From Muribaculaceae bacterium (GTDB lineage: Bacteria; Bacteroidota; Bacteroidia; Bacteroidales; Muribaculaceae), in the NCBI GenBank assembly GCA_022510405.1, contig JAFLTP010000021.1:1-44407 (forward strand): a stretch of 44,407 nt of DNA, written 5' to 3'. The translations under genes and the position numbers were made by a program. Below are positions 17,339-24,362 of the stretch, piece by piece; position 1 is the stretch's first letter; each line of letters begins with the position of its first letter. Under the pieces are notes generated by a model. The model ran no database searches and was not told where the DNA came from. It saw only the letters and a program-made list of their open reading frames with translations.

Positions 17339-18279
17339 TTAAGGAAGTTTGAGTCGGATTCTTTGAAAGAATGCAGGTGACGTCGTTTCTTTTCTTCAAA
17401 TATCTCCGATATCTTAAAGAATATGCCTGTTTCTTCCACATTTCCGAATTCATGGTTTACAGCTGTGCCAAACACCTTCATTGTCGGAGAGAGTGACATA
17501 TAGGCATTCACCAGCGGTGGAATATTTCTTCCAAGTCCACGGATAGTTTGGTTTAATATCCTATAATCTTCCCTGAAATCTTTTCCGGTGAATTTTTGCT
17601 GAATCTCCTCGGATTTCGAGTCATTGGGAAGTTCCTCAAGTGGCCACACTAAGTTTTGGTCGTCGTGGAAATATTTATGGAGGAACCCTAATAGAATATC
17701 ACGTGCCTCTTTGCCATAGGAAGGATACATAGTCACTTTCCCGAAGAGATATTTTATCTGCGGATAAAGCACTGTCAAAGCTCCAAGACCGTCCCAAAGA
17801 TTATCCAAAACATAGATAGCCTTTGTGTTGGATCGGGTGCTCTGATAGTCAATGGAAACAAACGACCTTCCAAGTTCAAGGGTATTCGGTAGAAATTCTT
17901 TCAGAAATTTGTCTGAAAAACCGAACATATGGGAGGTGGCTATATTGGGAACATTGTCTTTGAACTTGATGTCTTCACCTAAGATGAACCTATAGCCTCC
18001 TACAATCTCTTTGTCGTTGGGATCCCAAACTATCAGTTGGCGGCACGGCACTTCCATTGTGTCGAATTCATCGATATCACAATCCTTTCCGGTGCCTCCC
18101 CCGGCATCCCGGAAAGCGATTTCTCGGAGCCGCCCTATTTCTTTCATAGTATTGGGGGCGTTGAAAGCATCCACCACATAGACTTCATTATCTCCTTTGT
18201 TGGCCTTCCGTAACAATCTTTCGGGAGTCAACTCATTGATTATTAATTCTCTATCTATAGGGTCTATGATTTTTTGCAT
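17335..18279 (-). CDS. glsB: GlsB/OlsB-like N-acyltransferase (aminolipid synthesis)
   Basis: This 314-residue protein fits the GNAT-type 'hemolysin'/OlsB acyltransferases that attach a 3-hydroxyacyl group from acyl-ACP to the amine of an amino acid. Supporting parts are IGRLREIAFRDAGGGTG near the N-terminus, VGGYRFILG, and the family signature LELGRSFVSIDYQ (about 144-156), followed by WDGLGALTVLYP and a PSYGKEAR loop. In Bacteroides the homologue GlsB makes N-acyl glycine, completed by the O-acyltransferase GlsA; no glsA neighbour is seen here. A consensus promoter precedes it, and the LegB-like gene follows with a 4-nt overlap. The glycine specificity is inferred from the lineage. Confidence 0.72.
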   Translation of the reverse strand: MQKIIDPIDRELIINELTPERLLRKANKGDNEVYVVDAFNAPNTMKEIGRLREIAFRDAGGGTGKDCDIDEFDTMEVPCRQLIVWDPNDKEIVGGYRFILGEDIKFKDNVPNIATSHMFGFSDKFLKEFLPNTLELGRSFVSIDYQSTRSNTKAIYVLDNLWDGLGALTVLYPQIKYLFGKVTMYPSYGKEARDILLGFLHKYFHDDQNLVWPLEELPNDSKSEEIQQKFTGKDFREDYRILNQTIRGLGRNIPPLVNAYMSLSPTMKVFGTAVNHEFGNVEETGIFFKISEIFEEKKRRHLHSFKESDSNFLK

Positions 18280-18312
18280 GCTCTTGGCTATCCAATATCA
18301 TTGGAATAGATG

Positions 18313-18343
18313 CAAATTTAAGAAAAAAACTATATCTCTCAAA
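18313..18343 (-). promoter_or_regulatory. promoter TTTG-N19-TAAATTTG for glsB-legB
   Basis: The -7 box TAAATTTG (complement of 18313-18320) and TTTG (complement of 18340-18343) are both exact and 19 nt apart. The start would be near 18306, giving a 27-nt leader. Confidence 0.65.
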
Positions 18344-18379
18344 AATAGACTTATGATATTATGCGTTAAAATAATATAA

Positions 18380-18395
18380 TCACCTTTAAAGGTGA
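18380..18395. promoter_or_regulatory. perfect 16-bp palindrome, possible operator
   Basis: TCACCTTTAAAGGTGA is its own reverse complement and lies between two divergent genes, 37 nt upstream of the glsB -33 box and 40 nt before the DUF1573 ATG. It could bind a dimeric regulator. Confidence 0.4.
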
Positions 18396-18434
18396 GCCGG
18401 TTATGAAGAAACTCTTGTTTTAAATAAATTGTTT

Positions 18435-18824
18435 ATGAAAAAATTAGGATTGTCCATATTGCTCGTCTTTTCTATAATACTCTCAGGGTTGGCAGCTGAC
18501 AAGACAAAGGCTCAGATAAAGTTCGAGCAGACAACTTTTGATTTTGGTAACATCAAGGAAGACGGGGGGAAAGTTTCTCACGATTTCACGTTTACCAACG
18601 TTGGTACGGAACCTTTGAAAATCACTGATGCCAGGGCGGAATGTGGTTGTACTCGTCCGGAATATCCTAAAGAAGAAATCGCACCCGGTGATTCTGCCGT
18701 TATAAAAGTCACCTACAATCCCTTAGGGCGACCGGGCGGTTTTACGAAGGTCGTTACTGTGAGATGCACGGGTAATCCTGGAAAGGTAAATCTGAAAATT
18801 CGTGGCACTGTCTTGCCCAAATAA
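18435..18824 (+). CDS. DUF1573 domain secreted protein
   Basis: This is a 129-residue secreted protein. A signal peptide (KKLGLSILLVFSIILSGLA) leads into one Ig-like DUF1573 domain: FEQTTFDFGNIKEDGGKVSHDF, FTNVGTEPLKI, and the conserved ECGCTRPEYP with two cysteines, then VTYNPLGRPG and IRGTVLP. DUF1573 is very common in Bacteroidota, its role is unknown, and it may bind another periplasmic or surface protein. The start is the ATG at 18435; the frame also has a TTG at 18429, which I disregard. It is a lone gene, divergent from glsB. Confidence 0.85.
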   Translation: MKKLGLSILLVFSIILSGLAADKTKAQIKFEQTTFDFGNIKEDGGKVSHDFTFTNVGTEPLKITDARAECGCTRPEYPKEEIAPGDSAVIKVTYNPLGRPGGFTKVVTVRCTGNPGKVNLKIRGTVLPK

Positions 18825-18840
18825 ATTCGCTAATTTTAAT

Positions 18841-18848
18841 TAATTTTG
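18841..18848 (+). promoter_or_regulatory. -7 box (TAATTTTG) for the meaB operon
   Basis: This is an exact TAnnTTTG match 34 nt before the meaB ATG. No good TTTG is found at the right distance. Confidence 0.45.
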
Positions 18849-18882
18849 CACCTGATAAGCCATCTGCTTATCTTTCCCAAGT

Positions 18883-19986
18883 ATGGAACATCCGGAAAAC
18901 GATTCTCAATATAAAGGCTTGCAAGTGAATGCAGGTGTTATCTCGCAGCCGGTCACCAACCCTTATAAGAACAGAAGAAGGGCTGTGGCTCCTTCTTTGT
19001 CGGTAAACGATTATGTTGAAGGTATTCTAAAGGGCGATGTTAGTGTGTTGGGGAGGGCCGTGACTCTTGTGGAAAGCACGGCCGAGCATCATCAGGCTAT
19101 TGCCCAGGAGGTTATCGAGAAATGTTTGCCTTATTCCGGAAATTCCAGAAGAATCGGAATTACAGGTGTCCCGGGTGCAGGGAAGTCAACTTCTATTGAT
19201 GTTTTTGGACTTCATGTTATAAGAAATGGGGGGAAACTTGCCGTTCTTGCCATCGACCCCAGTAGCGAGCGTTCAAAGGGCAGTATCCTGGGAGACAAAA
19301 CAAGAATGGAAAAACTTTCTCTGGAGAAAAATGCGTTCATACGTCCTTCTCCCTCTGCCGGTTCTTTAGGAGGAGTGGCAAGGAAAACCAGGGAAACTAT
19401 CGTGCTTTGCGAGGCGGCTGGTTATGATAATATTTTTGTGGAAACCGTAGGTGTGGGCCAGAGTGAGACTGCCGTACATTCTATGGTGGATTTCTTTTTG
19501 CTTATCCAACTTGCAGGAACCGGAGATGAACTTCAAGGGATTAAAAGAGGCATTATGGAAATGGCCGACGGTATTGTGATCAACAAGGCCGACGGCGACA
19601 ATGTGGAAAGAGCAAAACTTGCCGCTTCACAGTTCCGCAACGCACTTTTCCTCTTCCCTCCGTCCCCAAGTAAATGGAAACCTGAGGTGATAACCTATAG
19701 CGGTTATTATGAACTCGGAATCGATATCGTGTGGGATATGATCGACAGGTATTTCGCATATGTGAAAAAAACCGGGTATTTCGAAAGGAAAAGAAACGAA
19801 CAGGCCAAATATTGGATGATGGAAACAATTGATGAGCAATTGAGAAATCATTTCTACTCTGTGCCTGAAGTAAGGGCTCTGTTGCAACAGAAAGAACTCA
19901 GGGTGCTTAATAATGAACAGTCTTCTTTCACCGCTGCAAGGGATGTGTTGGAATGTTACTTTAAGAGTTTAAAGTTGAAAGTATAG
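18883..19986 (+). CDS. meaB: methylmalonyl-CoA mutase-associated GTPase MeaB
   Basis: This 367-residue G3E-family GTPase acts as a chaperone for the adenosylcobalamin-dependent methylmalonyl-CoA mutase, protecting or reloading its cofactor. GTPase motifs are Walker A GVPGAGKS (95-102), LAIDPSSERSKGSILGDKTRM, VETVGVGQSE, and the NKAD guanine-specificity motif (INKADG). A C-terminal dimerisation arm follows. The mutase itself is not in the window. Its last codons (SLKLKV) are encoded by a heptamer repeat tract. The acyl-CoA synthetase gene starts 4 nt after its stop. Confidence 0.9.
   Translation: MEHPENDSQYKGLQVNAGVISQPVTNPYKNRRRAVAPSLSVNDYVEGILKGDVSVLGRAVTLVESTAEHHQAIAQEVIEKCLPYSGNSRRIGITGVPGAGKSTSIDVFGLHVIRNGGKLAVLAIDPSSERSKGSILGDKTRMEKLSLEKNAFIRPSPSAGSLGGVARKTRETIVLCEAAGYDNIFVETVGVGQSETAVHSMVDFFLLIQLAGTGDELQGIKRGIMEMADGIVINKADGDNVERAKLAASQFRNALFLFPPSPSKWKPEVITYSGYYELGIDIVWDMIDRYFAYVKKTGYFERKRNEQAKYWMMETIDEQLRNHFYSVPEVRALLQQKELRVLNNEQSSFTAARDVLECYFKSLKLKV
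19966..19986 (+). repeat. heptamer repeat overlapping the meaB 3' end
   Basis: Units AGTTTAA, AGTTGAA and AGTATAG run in 7-nt steps (19966-19986) and provide the last codons and stop of meaB. Confidence 0.55.
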
Positions 19987-19990
19987 TGTA

Positions 19991-21805
19991 ATGGCGAATA
20001 AACTTTGTGAAATAGTTCCTAAGCACGCTGCGGCCAAGAAAAATGAGGAGGCTTATAGGTTTTGTTGGCGCAAGGAAGGAGAATGGATGAAAACCACTTG
20101 GGATGAATTTAATGCACAGATCAATGTTGCTGCCCATGCTCTTCCGCAATTGGGTCTTCTCGAAAAAGACACTATCGCAATTTGTTCTCCTAACACTCCT
20201 CAGATCCTTATAGTGGAATTCGGTGCTTTCAACAACAGAATTGCCGTTATTCCCATATATTCTTCCTCCTCTCAGGAGCAATTTGATTTCATAGTCAGCA
20301 ACGGAGGGGCGCGTGTGCTGTTTGTAGGAGATTCTCATCAATATCCGCTGGCCTACAATTATTGGAAAAAACATCCTCAAGACGTCACAAAGATTATTGT
20401 TTTCAAAAATGATGGATTGGAACTTGAAAAGGATGATACGGTTTCAATCTATTGGGACGACTTTGTGAGGCTCGGCATGGAAACACCGGAAGAAGTCAAG
20501 ATTGAGGTGAAAAGAAGACGTGATGAAGGGCTTCCGGAGGATATGGCCACCTTGATTTATACTTCGGGCACCACCGGAGAACCCAAAGGTGTTGCCATCA
20601 CTCATTCCAACTATGATGCCGCGATGGCTGCACATCTTGAACTCTTGACCCAGGTGAGTGATAAAGATCTTTCAATGGCTTTCCTCCCTATGAGCCATAT
20701 CCTTGAAAAGGCTTGGTGTTTCTTCTGCATGACCAAAGGTATAGCAATCGCTATTAACTATGACCCAAGGGTTATTCAAGACACTATCCACAATGTACAT
20801 CCCAATATTATGTGCTGTGTCCCAAGATTTTGGGAAAAGGTTTATGCCGGGGTGAAGGAAAAGATTGAAAAAATGGGGAAGGTGCAGAAAGCAATGGTGA
20901 AGAGAGCTATAAAAGTTGGGGAGAGAAGAAACCTCGAATATAAGCGGCTTGGGAAGAAAGCACCTTTGTGGCTTGAAAAGGAATATCAATTTTGGGATGC
21001 CAGAATTTTCAGTAAGGTAAAGAAGGCCATCGGTATTCCTAATCCCAATATGTTCCCAACGGCCGGAGCGCCATTGAGCGACAGAATCGTGGAATTCATG
21101 CGGGCAATCGGTGTGGATGTTGTGATAGGATATGGACTAAGCGAGACTACAGCCACTGTGAGCTTTTACCCGAATGTAGGTTATGAAATCGGCACGGTGG
21201 GCATACCTTTACCCGGCTTGAAAGTCAAGATAGATAAGAATGGCGAGATTTTGGTTAAGGGTGACACTGTAACACCCGGATACTATAAAAATCCTAAGGC
21301 CAATGAACAGGCATTTACTTCCGACGGTTATTTCAGGACAGGGGATGCCGGATATTTCACTCGCGAAGGTTCTTTGGTGTTGACTGAAAGGGTTAAAGAT
21401 TTGTTCAAAACCTCAAACGGTAAATACATCGCTCCTCAGATGCTTGAAAGCCGTCTGGCCGAAAATAAATATATCGACGAGGCAGCCGTGATTGGAGATC
21501 AAAGAAAATATGTCACTGCTCTCATAGTCCCTAATCTTTCCCAATTGAGGAAATGGGCTGAAAGTAAAGGGATAGAAGATTTGAGCGCAGATAGTCTGGC
21601 CAAGAATCCGGATGCCATTGCATTTATTCAGTCTCAGATCAATATGGTGCAGGAAGGTGTGGCTGAATATGAAAAAATAAAGAAAATCACCCTCTTGCCT
21701 CATCATTTCTCTATTATGAATGGAGAGGTGACCAATACAATGAAGGTTAGACGTCCAATTGTGGCTAAACGTTACGCCAAGGAAATCGAAGCCATGTATT
21801 CATAA
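19991..21805 (+). CDS. long-chain fatty acid-CoA ligase (AMP-forming)
   Basis: This 604-residue ANL-superfamily enzyme should activate a long-chain fatty acid with ATP and CoA. The P-loop-like AMP-binding motif LIYTSGTTGEPKGVA lies near residues 187-201. FPTAGAPLSD, VVIGYGLSETTATV, the YFRTGDAGYF hinge and LFKTSNGKYIAPQ follow in the expected order. Length matches the bacterial FACS/FadD-like family of Bacteroidota. It is joined to meaB by only 4 nt; prfB follows after a repeat-filled gap, suggesting one transcript, though the linkage of the three functions is not obvious. Confidence 0.9.
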   Translation: MANKLCEIVPKHAAAKKNEEAYRFCWRKEGEWMKTTWDEFNAQINVAAHALPQLGLLEKDTIAICSPNTPQILIVEFGAFNNRIAVIPIYSSSSQEQFDFIVSNGGARVLFVGDSHQYPLAYNYWKKHPQDVTKIIVFKNDGLELEKDDTVSIYWDDFVRLGMETPEEVKIEVKRRRDEGLPEDMATLIYTSGTTGEPKGVAITHSNYDAAMAAHLELLTQVSDKDLSMAFLPMSHILEKAWCFFCMTKGIAIAINYDPRVIQDTIHNVHPNIMCCVPRFWEKVYAGVKEKIEKMGKVQKAMVKRAIKVGERRNLEYKRLGKKAPLWLEKEYQFWDARIFSKVKKAIGIPNPNMFPTAGAPLSDRIVEFMRAIGVDVVIGYGLSETTATVSFYPNVGYEIGTVGIPLPGLKVKIDKNGEILVKGDTVTPGYYKNPKANEQAFTSDGYFRTGDAGYFTREGSLVLTERVKDLFKTSNGKYIAPQMLESRLAENKYIDEAAVIGDQRKYVTALIVPNLSQLRKWAESKGIEDLSADSLAKNPDAIAFIQSQINMVQEGVAEYEKIKKITLLPHHFSIMNGEVTNTMKVRRPIVAKRYAKEIEAMYS

Positions 21806-21831
21806 GGTTGAAAGTAAAGGGTAACTTTTAT

Positions 21832-21873
21832 ACTTTAAACTTTCAACTTTACACTTTAAACTCTAAACTTTAA
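21832..21873. repeat. six-unit heptamer array abutting the prfB start
   Basis: Six contiguous units (ACTTTAA, ACTTTCA, ACTTTAC, ACTTTAA, ACTCTAA, ACTTTAA) end 4 nt before the prfB GTG. ACTTTCAAC (21839-21847) pairs exactly with GTTGAAAGT (21807-21815), so a hairpin can form in the leader. Confidence 0.65.
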
Positions 21874-21877
21874 AAAA

Positions 21878-22993
21878 GTGATAACACAAGAGCAATATAA
21901 AGAGGCCACCGAAAGAAAGGATGCGCTTAAAAGATATCTCGATATCGACAATAAAAAGATAGAGGTGGAGGAAGAGGAACTCCGAACTCATGTGGCAGAT
22001 TTTTGGGACGACCGTGAAAAGGCTGAAGCGCAGATGCGTAAAATCAAGGAACTTCATTTCTGGATCGATGAATATGAAGAACTTGAGAAAATGACCGAAG
22101 AACTAACTTTGGCCTTCGATTTCCTCAAGGAAGAATTGGTTACGGAAGAGGAGATAGACTCTCTTTATGCCAAACTGATTGATAAAATCGAAAAACTCGA
22201 GCTTAGAAACATGCTCCGAAGGGAGGAAGATAAACTCGGGGTTGTGTTGAAAATAAACTCAGGTGCAGGGGGGACTGAAAGTCAGGACTGGGCACAGATG
22301 CTTATGCGACTTTATCTGCGTTATGCCGAAAAACACGGATATAAGACTTCAGTGGCTCAGCTCTTGGAGGGTGATGATGCCGGGATCAAGTCCGTCACAA
22401 TCAATATAGAAGGTGATTATGCTTATGGCTTCCTTAAAAGTGAAAACGGAGTCCACAGACTTGTGCGGGTTAGTCCATACAATGCTCAAGGAAAACGGAT
22501 GACTTCCTTTGCTTCAGTTTTCGTGACGCCGTTGGTCGACGATACTATCGAAATCAACGTGGAACCGGCCAGGGTTTCTTGGGATACTTTCCGCTCAGGG
22601 GGCGCCGGTGGTCAGAATGTCAATAAGGTGGAATCAGGAGTGCGTCTTCGTTATCAATATAAAGATCCTTATACCGGCGAAGAAGAAGAAATACTTATTG
22701 AAAACACGGAGACCCGCGACCAACCTAAGAATAAGGAGAATGCCATGCGTCAGTTGAAGTCGATCCTTTACGACAAGGAACTTAAACATCGTATGGAAGA
22801 GCAGGCGAAGGTTGAAGCTGGAAAAAAGAAGATAGAGTGGGGCAGCCAGATACGAAGTTATGTCTTCGACGACCGCCGTGTGAAAGATCATCGAACAAAC
22901 CATCAGACTTCAGATGTAGGTGGAGTAATGGACGGTGAAATCGACGATTTCATCAAAGCTTACCTCATGGAATTCGCAGCCTCAGAAGCCTAA
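21878..22993 (+). CDS. prfB: peptide chain release factor 2
   Basis: This 371-residue RF2 ends translation at UGA and UAA. The catalytic GGQ lies at about 244-246 (SGGAGGQNVNK), and the stop-reading loop has SPY (199-201) where E. coli has SPF. The C-terminus (WGSQIRSYVFDDRRVKDHRT) is standard RF2. The gene has no internal UGA: the E. coli frameshift site (CTT TGA C) corresponds to CTC GAT here (RYLDIDNKK), so autoregulation by +1 frameshifting is absent. The start is GTG at 21878, the only in-frame start that gives full length, and it follows the heptamer array. Confidence 0.93.
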   Translation: MITQEQYKEATERKDALKRYLDIDNKKIEVEEEELRTHVADFWDDREKAEAQMRKIKELHFWIDEYEELEKMTEELTLAFDFLKEELVTEEEIDSLYAKLIDKIEKLELRNMLRREEDKLGVVLKINSGAGGTESQDWAQMLMRLYLRYAEKHGYKTSVAQLLEGDDAGIKSVTINIEGDYAYGFLKSENGVHRLVRVSPYNAQGKRMTSFASVFVTPLVDDTIEINVEPARVSWDTFRSGGAGGQNVNKVESGVRLRYQYKDPYTGEEEEILIENTETRDQPKNKENAMRQLKSILYDKELKHRMEEQAKVEAGKKKIEWGSQIRSYVFDDRRVKDHRTNHQTSDVGGVMDGEIDDFIKAYLMEFAASEA

Positions 22994-23020
22994 AATAATA
23001 CAACAACAAATCGAAAAGAA

Positions 23021-23060
23021 AAGAGTTCGTCCCTTTATAGGGTAACGGACTCTTGATTTA
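23021..23060 (+). terminator. rho-independent terminator after prfB
   Basis: AAGAGTTCG (23021-23029) pairs with CGGACTCTT (23046-23054, one GU pair), with an inner CCC/GGG, followed by an AT-rich tail (GATTTATTTATT). Confidence 0.6.
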
Positions 23061-23137
23061 TTTATTAGTAAAGGGAGAATAATAAAAACCTTAGGTAAAT
23101 TAATTTGTTATATTTATAAAACATTAAATAGATGATT

Positions 23138-23950
23138 ATGAAAAAAGTAGTGATAATGGGTGCCTCATCCGGTATGGGTTACGGTGTGGCTGAAGCTTTG
23201 GCTTCTCGTGGTGTGAAAGTCGGTATTGCCGCTCGTCATACAGAATCTATGAAAGCTTTGAAAGATAAATATCCTGAATTCGTGGAATTCGCACAGATTG
23301 ATATCACAAAACCTGAAGCTGTAGGTCAACTTAACGATCTAATTGAAGAGCTCGGTGGTATGGATATTTATTTCCATGTTGCCGGTGAATACAGCGAGAA
23401 TTTATATCTCGATCCGGAAACTGATGTTCAGGTGGCGTCCTGCAATTGTTGTGGATTTGCTCGAATGATATCTGCGGCATACAGATATTTCCGCACCAAT
23501 AAGAAAAAAGGACATATCGCAGCCATTACTTCTGTTGCTGGTACAAGAGGTATCGGTCGTTTGGCTGCTTATTCTTCTTCAAAGAAATTTGGTCAATGGT
23601 ATCTTGACGCTCTCGAACAGATGAGCAATGCTGAGAAATCAGGTATCACATTCACCGATATACGTCCGGGATGGGTTAGAACTCCACTTGAAAATCCCGA
23701 TGAAAATTATCCGATGAATATGACTGTTGATTATGTGGTGCCAAAAATCATTAAGGCAATTGTAAGAAAATATCGTGTAGCCGTTGTCGATTGGCGCTGG
23801 AATATATTTACAGGTGTATGGCGTTCGATTCCACAGGCAGTATGGGTAAGGATGAATCCTACGATTTCCACTCCTGATGCTCCTTATCCCACAAAAAGAC
23901 AAATGAAGAAGGAAGTGAAATCAGGTGAAGTAAAATCTGTAGTTTCTTGA
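23138..23950 (+). CDS. short-chain dehydrogenase/reductase, substrate unknown
   Basis: This 270-residue classical SDR has the cofactor loop MGASSGMGYGVAEAL at the N-terminus, VGIAARHTE at the second strand, a catalytic set (ITSVAG, then YSSSK), and IRPGWVRTPL after it. The C-terminus is long, with a hydrophobic WRWNIFTGVWRSIPQAVWVRM segment that may contact the membrane. Two in-frame ATGs lie 6 nt apart (23132 and 23138); I chose the one giving MKKVVIMGASS. It is a single gene after the prfB terminator. A sugar, steroid or fatty-acyl substrate cannot be told apart from sequence. Confidence 0.85.
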   Translation: MKKVVIMGASSGMGYGVAEALASRGVKVGIAARHTESMKALKDKYPEFVEFAQIDITKPEAVGQLNDLIEELGGMDIYFHVAGEYSENLYLDPETDVQVASCNCCGFARMISAAYRYFRTNKKKGHIAAITSVAGTRGIGRLAAYSSSKKFGQWYLDALEQMSNAEKSGITFTDIRPGWVRTPLENPDENYPMNMTVDYVVPKIIKAIVRKYRVAVVDWRWNIFTGVWRSIPQAVWVRMNPTISTPDAPYPTKRQMKKEVKSGEVKSVVS

Positions 23951-23954
23951 TAAA

Positions 23955-24353
23955 TTAGAATTTTCTTAAAATAATAGTTGATTCATCATTTGAAAGTATG
24001 AGTCTTGACTTGCTTTCAAAATGGACTTCAAATGATACGGGATTAGAATAAATTCCGTATTGTTTTAATTGTAATTGTTTGTCCGGGGTATCGATGAATG
24101 GGAAATCAAGGGTCATTTCTTTCCCGTTATAAGTCATGTTGCCTTCAGTGAAAGGTCCTCCATAAATGGTGAGCTGACAAACATGTTGTCCAAAATTATA
24201 AAAGATTCTTTCATCTTTATCCCACATTGGGGGTGCCGGTGTCACTGACATCACTTCCCATTCTCCATCTAAATCTCCATTAATATCGGTTTTCTGACAA
24301 GAGAAAAAACAAATAAGCATTAAAAAAAGAAAAGATAAAATGTTTATTCTCAT
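23955..24353 (-). CDS. lipocalin-like lipoprotein
   Basis: This is a 132-residue lipoprotein. Its signal peptide ends in a lipobox (CFFSC, Cys about 19), then a small beta-rich domain begins LDGEWEVMSV, the common opening of Bacteroidales lipocalin-like domains. It lies 9 nt after the Wzi-type gene and is almost certainly co-transcribed with it, so a role in surface assembly is plausible. The ligand is unknown. Confidence 0.7.
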   Translation of the reverse strand: MRINILSFLFLMLICFFSCQKTDINGDLDGEWEVMSVTPAPPMWDKDERIFYNFGQHVCQLTIYGGPFTEGNMTYNGKEMTLDFPFIDTPDKQLQLKQYGIYSNPVSFEVHFESKSRLILSNDESTIILRKF

Positions 24354-24362
24354 TCAAGCAAT

